Below, one piece after another: positions 43,401 to 53,600 of a stretch of DNA of 64,000 nucleotides. The stretch covers positions 59,445,196-59,509,195 of the forward strand of contig NC_088708.1 of assembly GCF_963576615.1 (NCBI RefSeq), given 5' to 3'. Both the position numbers and the translations under genes were made by a program. Position 1 is the stretch's first letter. Each line of letters opens with the position of its first letter. The stretch comes from Watersipora subatra (lineage: Eukaryota; Bryozoa; Gymnolaemata; Cheilostomatida; Watersiporidae). Below the pieces are notes generated by a model that did not search any database, had not been told where the DNA came from, and was given only the letters and a program-made list of their open reading frames with translations.

Positions 43401-46400
43401 ACTATAATGATAATGAGACTTACATTCCTGCCTCATCAAAGTGAAGGGACGTACTATAGTCATTATACTCAGCAAACGACAATGCAGCCTGAAACATAAC
43501 ACAAATTTATGGTATCATGCAAGTTAGGTAGCCATATTGTTTGTAGACTCTTCAGACAGGCTTGTTTTAGCTTATTTGTTAAAACAGTGCAATTAATGAC
43601 AACTCCCAACAACTTTAGCATTCAACGCAGCTAAACAGGGTACAAAGAGTGCAATATCTACTGAAAGTATACCACACTTAGAACTAAGGATTTGGCCCCT
43701 TAGCAAGAAAGAACTTGTTTCTAGTAGTCATATAAGATAAATAATGACACCTCTTATAACTTAATCGCTATGCTTTATGTATCGAGGTTGTCATCCAAAG
43801 ACAACATTACACAGTAATATACTTTGTACCACATAAGTATACTATCACTATACTAGTATAGTATCACATACTTCCAATCTCTTTTCTTGAGTTCAATAAG
43901 AAACAAGCAAATGCTATGTCTCCGATTCATCAAACTGAGAACAGATAAATCCTTACAATAAAAATATAAAAACTCACACGAACTTCTTTCAAGCAAAATG
44001 AAATGGAAGTCTCCGTTTCAATATCGTAACTCTCAAACTCCTGCCTGTCAAGAGTCATTGTTGTGCTAAAGTTCTTCAGTGGGTCAGCTGAAACAATCTC
44101 CGGTAGATGAAATTATGAATGAGGTTTCAAGACACTTCGGATGTAAAAATTCGTAAATTAAAAATTGAAGCTGTCTTTAAATACACGTATCTGTAGTACA
44201 AAAACATTTACGGTGGCTCAAAACGTAGCCCAATATTTGTAACAGACATTGCTTTACGGGTAAAGTAATGCCTGCCCCTTCAGAAAACGGATTTCTAAAA
44301 ACCTATAGCCAGTTTTTAGATTCTTAGCATTTCATAGAAATGCATTATTCAATTAAGATTCCCATTTTCGAAGCCCTGATATACAGAAAGAGACCAGTTA
44401 ATGGATAGAGCGAGGATGTTCCTTTATAATTCATCTGAATATTCTCCTTGAAGGTTGAAATAAAAGACCCACCCAACTCGCCATCCACATAGTTCCTCAA
44501 TGTCATGGAACCAGACTTAACCATCATTGTCATTTCTTCGAGACTGTTTGGAAAGCTTGCCAAGATCTCGGTGTACAACCTGCAAATGAGTACAACAAGC
44601 ATTGAACTTTAATGATAAACAAATTTTTGATGATAAACAAAGTCTCCTATTCGTCAGCAGTTTTCTTAGGTTTTCAAGTTTTAGCTGTATTTAAACTGTT
44701 CTAGTGAACTGACATACCTTCTGTATATGGCTAGAAATACAAAATGTGGTACAAGCGTACGCAACATACCTCTTAAAAATGTATACGACTACTGAAGGCC
44801 CGGCGTTGCCCGGGTAATAAAAAAGGTTTTTGCACATAACCAAATTTTATTTAACATATAACAACAGTTACCATTCGAACTTTCAAACTTAAATATCATG
44901 TGAAAAATGTTTTGCGCAGTTCAAATAAATTAAGAGAAAAAATAAAACAACTATAATGGTTTCCAAACTTTTTCAAACAACTGTAATTTTTAAACTTCAT
45001 ATCATGAAAAAAGTGTTTTGTGCAGTTGAAATAAATTATGAAAAAAAATAAAACAACTGTAAAAGTGTTTAAATCTGAATGTGAAATAATTAGCAAGTAA
45101 TGGCTAAATATAGTTTGTTTTGCTACGATTACAATGAAAAATGATTTGGTATACAATTATAGGATTTTAATTTGTGTCAGTGTTGGCATCGTAAAGTGAA
45201 AATGTCATATAAAGTGGTATATAAACCCATTGTAACTATCTAATGCAAACACCTTCTGGTAAAAATCATCAAAACTGTATGTACTGCACATATTAAAAAT
45301 TAGTAACAAAATAATAGGTTAACCTTAGTAACTATAATTACCTACAGTAACTTTAGTGTATTTAGTGGTTATAATCTGCAATAAAATGTAACATTATGAT
45401 GTGCTATGTGCAGTACGTACTATAAGGAAGTGTTTGCATAGAAAATTTACTTTTAATCAGCATATACAACATTTACCATAGGAGAGTACTTACCTTTGAA
45501 ACAGAGGTATAACATAAACGTAGAATTCAACTCAAATGAATTTAGCTTACTTAATACTAAACTTCAGCTTTGTTATCGGCTAAAATTAAAAATCACCTAA
45601 ATGTTTTTAATTTTGTTTTCAATATAATTTATAAAGAATAACGCTGAACTGAAATAGTGAGCAAGCATCATATCTCTTTCAAGTGTTGTGAGAGGTATTT
45701 CAGGGAATAGCATATTGGCATTTTCGTTATTTCAACATACTCGGCATACCAACTGCCGAATTTTAATATCGATAGAATATTTGAAAAAAATTTTGTTCTC
45801 ATATGGGGAGGGCCAAAAAACATCGCGTTCCATTTTGTAAGGTAAAAAATAGTATAATGGGGCATCTTAACTCAAGGGTGCACTGTATTAATAATATAAA
45901 GTGCACATTTAGGGTGTACAACTGCGAAAAGAATATCCAGTATATGGTAAAAGCGATGGTGTGATAAGAACGTCTTAGCCTTGTGGTTATACGCGCTTGT
46001 TAGTAGAGTTGTGAGTTGAATGTCGTGAGTTTAAATTCAGTCCGAAGATGACTTTTCGTTGCTAAAACTTTATCGCTATAACTGGACAGACAAATGACAA
46101 AAAACACTGAGATATATATATAAATATATATACATACTATATACAAATATATACATATATACAAATATATATAGATATATATGTACTTCTTAAAAATGAC
46201 CTGTTTCATGGTAAAAGCAGTCGTGATGTACAGACAAGAAGTAGGTCCTTCAACAATATAAACATGTATATACAAACCATATAATAATACAAACAAGCAA
46301 TGTGTATCTCATGTGATAATAACGTAAACATGCTATATACATCTCATATATTGTATACAAATAATATATATTATATGGTATATGTGAGTTCACATGACGT

Positions 46401-48723
46401 GATGACCTACTTTGATTCAGCCTTGACCGTGTTAGAGCAGGCTCCTTTACTTAGAGAGCAATTTAATGGGTCAGCCTCCATGTATGTTAGATTGTAATTC
46501 TTAGCTAATCCTACAGCCAAAGAAGTGTAATTTCAATATCTCAAAGGACATATTTCAGTAAGAAAAATAAATATAGGATATCTGTCACTTGTTGAGCATT
46601 TCATGGTCAGGAATTGTCGTGCAAGACTAAAACAACCATCTAAAGTCAATAGAGGTCTTTGGTAAGACTTGGAGAACACATCTCTGGTCAAATGAACAAA
46701 TCAAAAAATGAAGTAAGTGTAATGGTTATAAGAACTTGTGAGTGTCATGACTGGTCATTGGCTGGTCAGCGCTGATTGCAAAAACCACTCTGTGAATCAA
46801 AAGCTTGCTTTGCCTAACTTTTGTTTTCAACTATGATGGCCACTCAACAAGTCAAATTTAATGGCAATTATGAAAGAACTTAATTGAATTAGGGTCATAA
46901 GGTCAGAAGTACAATTAATTAGAACTTATCCCTCTAAAAAATGCTTACAAAAGACTTTTCAGCAGTTTTTGGTCAGGTTCATGATAACTCTATGTCAAAG
47001 AAAGCAGTGAGTCAGTTTTGAAAAAACTTCCTGACCATGCTTGCAATGAAGTGAGAAGACGACTCTAGATTGGGTGTCATTGAGGCAAATCTGACATGAC
47101 TCCACCAGCTTATCCATGCTGTTAAGAGATTTGAAAATATTGAGGCAGGACTGTAAACAGAAAAATAATTATCGCTATTCAATGAGGCATACAAACATAT
47201 CAATCCTTTAAATATACCAAACATGGGAAGTGTCTTGCTGTACTCAGGGATCTCAGGCTAATTCAACAAATCTATAGCCTCAGCGGGATGGAAAAACTTG
47301 AGTGGATGAAGAGAAAATGATAGAACACTACAGACATCAAACAGTGGACACTTCTCAAAAAACATAAAGTGGATGGTGGACATGAAGCAGGAAACAGTAT
47401 AATTGTACATCTAGCAGCTGACAATAAGTTATTGAGAGCAAGCACAGACTAGATCGCACATGTATGATCGATACTAGAAGCTGCAAAAAACATACCGATT
47501 AAAAAAATCACAAAGTGAACATAGCGCTGCACAAGCTCCAAACAAATAATATTGCATACCTTTGACGGTAGTCGAAACCTAGGTGCAAAGTTCTGTTCAA
47601 CAGGACGTGGAGAACCATCATCGTATTGCTGAAAAAACCTCGGTTTAAAGTCGAAGAATGCCATGCAGCTTCTTGTGCTGTTTACAGACTTCAAATGCAA
47701 CTAAAATGAAATATATTTATTGCAAAATTCTCTAAAGCTACATAAATACTTGAATTATTATAATTTTAAAACAATATGAAAGCTTTGATAGACCTACACC
47801 ATCCAAAGTGGGTTCTATGCTGATCTCATCTCCAATCTTTGTAAGTGACTGAATGGCCTTACCAAATACTACAACAAACAAAAATATAGTCTATTCATAG
47901 TGCTCAAAGGTTCTTGACAAAGAGCAAGGTGAATATCTCATGAAAATCATACTGATGTTTTTGAATTTCGATATTTAAAACAACATAACTAATAAACATC
48001 AACAATCTAGACATACAAATGAAATCAAAATGATTAGCACTGTAGTACATTCGTAAGCTTTTTGTGGTCCCCTGTTTAACGCATTAGTTTAACGCGAGAA
48101 GAATTAATTTACAACCTAGCCACTCAACTACCTGCCATATGGTAGAGCAGTTAAATATGCTAAAATGACCACTGATTGGCGATGAGGAGCATTGTAATAT
48201 ATTTTTGCTACACCGATCTTGAAATCCCAAACTCTCACCTAACTGAAGCAATTGCCTTTACTCATGCATGCTTTTAAGAAATAAATGAACCGTCGGTAGG
48301 TCTATAAGAGCTTTTACGACTGACCCTCATCCTGCAGCTCAATACAGCGCAACAAATACCTCTACCCAGTTTTTCTGTAAAACTGTTGGCAGAAGCAAGT
48401 AATGGCAACAGACATGCATGTTGTTCTAACGAGTTTTAGGCATTCGGCCATCGGTCTGAAACCACCAGACTCATTTCACTTGGCGATATTTGGCTAGAAC
48501 AAAACTTCATTTAGGTGAAATGATGAATCATTGATTCGAACAATTCATAAAACCTCATGCTATGATAAAACATACATGTATATAAAATAAATTTAGAATG
48601 GTAAATATTGCAGCATACAGCAGGCACATGAAGAAGCAAGAGGCGTTATTGGCTTACTGCAAATCGGACAATAATAGTGATGTACTAACTTTTCAGGTTG
48701 ACTGATGGAATGACGCACTTCAT
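37498..48723 (-). CDS. RAD9: RAD9, checkpoint clamp (9-1-1) subunit, 12 exons, 438 aa
   Basis: Minus-strand coding exons in order: 48690-48723, 47798-47868, 47560-47700, 47036-47150, 46411-46504, 44473-44579, 43978-44087, 43424-43488, 42646-42855, 39058-39253, 38720-38794, 37498-37596. Phases agree and sum to 1317 nt. Recognisable family segments: MKCVIPSVNLKIFGKAIQSL (1-20), VNSTRS and RFFQQY (about 40-61), FSLHCKH, ISFCLKEVRAALSFAEY (about 216-232) in the PCNA-like ring domain, then a long Ser/Thr-rich tail. The tail keeps PPAKKAKSMFFG (402-413) and ends EILAEDSDE; the tail serine (S436) matches the human CK2 site that binds TOPBP1. Family knowledge: RAD9 with HUS1 and RAD1 forms the DNA-damage clamp that recruits TOPBP1 to activate ATR. 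The exon 4 donor (GTCAGG) is weak. The gene lies head to head with VPS29 and tail to tail with PPTC7. Confidence 0.95.
37870..37950 (+). repeat. tRNA-like SINE head
   Basis: The segment has a box-A-like TGGTAAAGTGG and, 30 bp later, a box-B-like GAGTTCAAATCC, spaced as in tRNA-derived RNA polymerase III promoters. It does not fold into a full tRNA by eye. It lies in the last RAD9 intron and is probably a SINE fragment. Confidence 0.45.
38411..38620. repeat. 43-bp minisatellite, about 5 units
   Basis: Units contain TATAGACATTAGATTGCGTA and TGTCATTACCGAAGGATGTT. It lies in the last RAD9 intron, about 100 bp downstream (transcript sense) of exon 11. Confidence 0.93.
39832..40944 (+). mobile_element. 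1.1-kb TA-flanked inverted-repeat DNA element, copy 2
   Basis: Same inverted ends (CAGTCAAACATGGATAACTC) and TA flanks as copy 1 at 17311-18436, with few differences across the whole length, including the nested long hairpin (about 40504-40623). It lies in RAD9 intron 9. The close match means both inserted fairly recently. No transposase was recognised. Confidence 0.88.
40985..41135 (-). repeat. Fragment of the CGTTGCCCGG family, minus orientation
   Basis: On the minus strand it reads through TTAACCTTAGTAACTATAGT and TACCTACAGTAACTTTAGTG, matching the middle of copies B and C. The ends of the family are missing. Confidence 0.6.
41304..41505. repeat. 22-bp minisatellite, about 9 units
   Basis: Units of GGGACATGAATCAGGGTGATAT with single-base variants, in RAD9 intron 9. 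Confidence 0.95.
42085..42575 (+). mobile_element. CGTTGCCCGG family, shortened copy (copy D)
   Basis: It starts GACTAGGTAAATGCCCGGTG, shares the first about 100 bp with the other copies (including GCACAGAAAATT), then diverges. It rejoins the family near a tRNA-like segment at about 42455-42510 and the GCCATAGCTGGACACGCAGAC end. It lies in RAD9 intron 9, about 70 bp downstream (transcript sense) of exon 9. Confidence 0.5.
44788..46130 (+). mobile_element. Long copy of the CGTTGCCCGG family (copy C)
   Basis: It starts GACTACTGAAGGCCCGGCGT and continues TGCCCGGGTAATAAAAAAGG. It aligns with copy B over most of its length. A tRNA-like segment (TAGCCTTGTGGTTATACGCG, then GTGAGTTTAAATTCAG) lies at about 45976-46040, followed by GCTATAACTGGACAGACAAA and a TA-rich tail. 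It lies between RAD9 exons 5 and 6, antisense to RAD9. Confidence 0.65.
46112..46190. repeat. TA-rich microsatellite
   Basis: A run of ATATATAC-type units directly following copy C; it is probably an expansion of that element's TA tail. Confidence 0.85.
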
Positions 48724-50690
48724 GTTGTTAAAGACTCGTGTTTAACTAAATGTCATTCCTGTTTTTGAAGCTGCATTCTTCAAGTTTTAACAACATTGAG
48801 TGCAAATCGAGCTTATAGGTATGCAAATCTATAGAATAACACGCCCATCGTGTGAACTGGTGCAGCACAATCTTCGGCAAAAACCTAGCGACTACAACAC
48901 ATGCGATTTTGTGAATCTGACAATAAACCTAATTGGCTGCCAAAATGTAAAAGGCTCGTGATAAGACCGTCAATTTGATGCTGTTTCGACTCGCTCACCG
49001 TAACACCTGCCAATTCCGTGTAGTGCGAGCTGACCAATTTAATAAACTTAGTTCAAAGCAGCATCGGGTTGACGCGCTTTACGTCAGCTGACATGGACTG
49101 ATCCGATTTGTCTGAAAACAAGAGAGGGCAATTACAGTGTACAAGACATAAAAGTACTACCCCCAATTATAGTGTCTTGACAGTGACAGTGCCGACAGTG
49201 TACAGAATTGAAGAAAGAATATGTAAAACATATTTTTACCAGTAATGACACTGTGTTTTTCACTTTACAAACTTTACATTTTCATTCCAATCACATCTAT
49301 AGAAGACGTACAAGTGACCAATCGCACAACAACATTCATTTTATAGTTTCCATAACTTTATTTCATAGAGAAAAAGTATTAAAGCAGCCTTAATTTTCAG
49401 AATTGCTTGCTTTCCTAAAACAGAATTTTTTAATTGTAGGATAAACTTATTTTCTATACCAACATTTGCTTATCAAAAATTGTCACCAACAGCCAATGAA
49501 TACTCAAAATTAATGTTTACAAAAAAATATCTAAAAGACAAACAATTTATTTACACTATAGCCTTTATGCACTTGCTTGTGCAGTTGAATTTTCATATTT
49601 TTATACATCTCATCAACTGTGGCAGAAAAATCTATAATCGAATTGGGTAAAGATTTTTGAACAATAATCACAATCTACCAGTAATAATAATAACAGTGTA
49701 GTTTACAATTTGGCCATTGTTAGTCATGTCCGTTATCCAGCCTTTTTATTGTTCTTGAAGAAGAAGTGTTATTATTCACTTACTAAACAATTCAGCATAA
49801 AACTGTTATACAACACAAGCTGCTATGTAGTTGCAAGGGAAATGTCATACACAAACTATTTAAATAGCTCTAAACTATAGCCATAATTGTAACCAGTTTC
49901 CATTCAACTGTTGTCTGGGAGGTGAACATCCAACCATAAAAAGGCTTTCATAATTGGAGCTGCTGTGGCTGTATTCCAAGAACAGTGTAACTAATGCAGC
50001 AGTGTCTACCATTGAAACCTTTGTGTATACATGTATAAGTTAGCTGTATTATTAAATACATGTATTTACATTCTGTTTGTTATTTATTTTGATGCATTTA
50101 GTATATTAAATAGCTGTCATAACTATTATATTTCTATTCTACTGTGGTTTGTGTAATTTTGTGGTAATTGCCTGCTTTTGCAATGCAGTTTGTGTATTAT
50201 GCGTCATCTGGTTAGTTAGTCAGCTGAAATGAAGTTGTAGTTTTTTGATATGGTAGGTCATGGGAATGCCAAAACAAGTGGACATGTGTTACGCTAAAAG
50301 AACTGTGTTAGTAGTCGTATAGTCTTACAGTTCTTGCAGCACTGAACAACAACAACAACAACTTTTAACTTGCTGCATATCTTTGAGCAGCAAAATGTAC
50401 TTAAAATGTATCATACTGTATATGTATTATATACAGTACTGTATATGTATTATATACAGTACTGTGTTTTTGAGTTATAAATTAAACGTAAAAGTTTTTG
50501 TTGGAGTTGTCTTCTCAATAAAAAGCAATACACATTACACATCTGCCGTATCGGTGAGTCGCCTCAGAATACGTCGGTTCAAGTGAGACGAATCGTATTA
50601 AGTACATTGTTTTTGTAGGCGAAACAACATTAAAACAAGCTTGCCGTAAAACGACGTGACCTGCACTCTGGTGAACAGGAAGCTGTAAAC
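48724..50690. promoter_or_regulatory. Divergent RAD9/VPS29 intergenic region
   Basis: RAD9 (-) and VPS29 (+) start codons face away from each other across 1967 bp, so both promoters must lie here. I see no canonical TATA box or CpG-island-like stretch. The sequence is AT-rich with a short (CAA)n run near 50348 and a tandem ATACAGTACTGTATATGTAT motif at about 50410-50465. No coding exon was recognised. Confidence 0.55.
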
Positions 50691-53600
50691 ATGGTAGGCG
50701 TTTTTGTGGCAATATCTTTACTACTCTTGTTACAACTTGGGCTATCTTAAAAAGAAACATGCTTTGATTATGGTGATTTAAAATAACTGTTGTGCTAACA
50801 TTAAAAACATGTTTTGATTACAATTATCAGGAATGTTATTTGCAGACGTTTTACACACTCTTGGGGATTGGCACATGAGCAATTCTTGCCATTCGGCGAG
50901 CAGAATTGTGATATCTAAGCAATGTACACTCGTGGATATTTGCAAATGTGTGATAAACTTGAATAGATAGATCAGCAATTTTATATGCGTTGGTTGAATA
51001 ATTTAAGCTAGATCTTGTGCATTCATTTTTGTTGATTGAACCAATGGTATACAGCCCCCATGGGGCTGTATACCATTGATTGAACTAATACAGAGTAGGG
51101 AAGGGTGGGGAACGTTGTAACAAAAATGCATTTTTTGCTATAAAGTTTTATTAAAATATTGGAATATAATTTAGATAATCACATAGGTAGGATGCAGAAA
51201 TGTTTTCACCCATGTATGCCAAATGCTAATTCTGCTGGTTGTATACTTTGGAAAATATTTTGAAAGTAGGCCTACTAATTGCATAATTGGTGTGTCAACG
51301 TGCCCCGGTAGGGGATACGCTGAAACACCCTAAGGGGCATGTTGAAACGCCCTTGACTTTCATAGTAAATTTTAGTTTTAGAATTGTGTTTTTTTTTAAA
51401 TTTATTTTCAGCCAAACAATTCAAATTTCCACTAATTGTCTGGGCAAGAAAAACTTAAAAAGAGTTGGCTATGAACTTCAGAACACTGTGTACAAGAACC
51501 ACAACAAACAAACTTTCAAAGTACAGCAAAACATATATACTTGTTGATCTAAATATCAAGCTTTTGTTTCTATATGTTAGCATTTGCAGTCGTGATATTG
51601 TCCAGCAATTTAGGGGCTCATCATGGAGATTAACTTTTGTAAAAGATTTTAGCCGGCCTTTACTCAGGCACGATCTAGCTTGTAATAATTTTTGCATAAA
51701 TGTAAGAGAATGAGTGTGGTTTTTCGTTCGTTTTTATTCCGAAGGAAATTCCATTAGTCGTGGAGCTGTGACTACTGCTCTGCTCTCCTATCAAAAGCGC
51801 TCCCTATATATACATGCATTTTTTACCCGTTCTGGATGATGGAACTGAGTAGGAACTCCTATAAAAGTAAGAATAGAGTCGCTAACACGTTGGCATGGTT
51901 ATAATAAACTAACAAGTTATTAGCGGTATGAAGCATAATCAAGAAGGCAGACACAACATGCAAAAATATATACGACTATTTACAAAAGTATATGTTAAAA
52001 AAAACCGTGGCCTGGCATCCACCACACTTTTAGTTATGTCATCAAGGCTTGTATCAAACCACAGTTTCAACGCTACTCAAGCTGTTCTTCTCCATAAAAC
52101 CTGGTTTCCATATGACAGCGCAATATTTTTATTATTAATACGTGGTGCAACTTGCCCCATACCCTATGTGTTTCTACGTGCCCCAAATGACTCCGAGTAA
52201 CCAAATTGTTCATCCCAACTCAGGATGATGTAACATCATGAAGTTGGTGAGTGCATTGTGAAGAGAACATGTCTTTAGCTACCTCCACTGACTTTTGTTG
52301 ACATAGGATGATGTACAAAGAAGATATGCAATTCTCTAAATTTGGATATAAAAACAAAAAGGGCAAAAAATTACGAATAAATTTTACAAAATCCTGGCTC
52401 ACCTAAATTGCCTTGCATTTCATGCAATCAAAATATCGCATAAGATGACCTAGAAAGCTCTTTAGTTAGTGAGGTAAGAATTCAAAATGATGTAAACAAG
52501 CAAGAAATTTGAACTGTGCTTTAACGTGCCTTGCGTTGCAACGTGCCCCCGTTCTCCTAGATATAATATAAGTATCTCCTTTCTAAGGAAAATTGAATTT
52601 GGTCTGTTTTATATAAAAATATAAAACTATGTCAACAAAAATGAGTTCCATAATACAAGGAATGGAGTGGAAGGAGTGGGAAAGACCAGCTAAACCAAAA
52701 TCCAATTAAGTTACTACAGTAGGATTAGTGGTGATATCAAAGTATATTTTGCGGACAGGGCATAGGCAATCATGTTTCAATTAAATTCAATTACTATTAC
52801 GATTCATCTTTATCAAATACTCAACATATACTCAAAATATTAATATATCTTTCGTTATTTAAGTTTTTGTACTAAATAGTCTTCTTTGTTTTCTTTTCTC
52901 ATACTACGCTAATGTTCATTATATTCTTTTCTCATGCTAGCCAGTGTTAGTTATATAATATCTTTAACTTACTGGTATCATTTTTTTACTGCTTTAAATT
53001 TCAAATATTTAATTCTTAGCCAATTAAGTTATGACAGAACTAGTGTGATCCAGTGCTACCAGCTTCAGGGTGGTCGTATGTACCGAGTGATTGGCTTGGT
53101 GTCTGGGGCAATCTGGGGGATGTTTCTTATGGTGGCTTTCGGAACACCTGCCAGTTGCTTGTCCGATTTGTATTTGTGGTGTGCCTGCCAACGGTAAGTC
53201 AGATCAACAAGAAGAAGGAGAGATTGTAGAAAATCAGTTGAACTTTACTGTGGAGAGGTTAAGAAGCTCAATCATGAATGAATTATCAATTGAGTTGAAT
53301 AATAGTTGAATTTAATTTAAACACGGTTGTCATTTATTTAATAGGAAAGCCTACACTGATATGGCATCAGTAAACCACAGTGCCAGATTAGTGATACCAA
53401 CATTCAGCATTTCTGCATTTACTTTTGTTTCTGAAGTGTTTTACCAAAAGATTTAGAACTATCTTCGCTTGCATGTGTTTTCTTTGACAATGCTTTATAG
53501 TAATTCTTTATTGGGGTGTTATCGATGCATTTATTGGGGTGTTATCGATGCATTTATTGGGGTGTTATCGATGCATTTATTGGGCTGTTATCGATGCATT

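Noticed and set aside
47797-47800. Alternative RAD9 exon 2 donor two bases upstream (GATG|GTGTAG)
   Set aside because: It breaks the frame with exon 3. The donor GGT|GTAGGT keeps phase and gives DGLHLKSVNS, matching the family.
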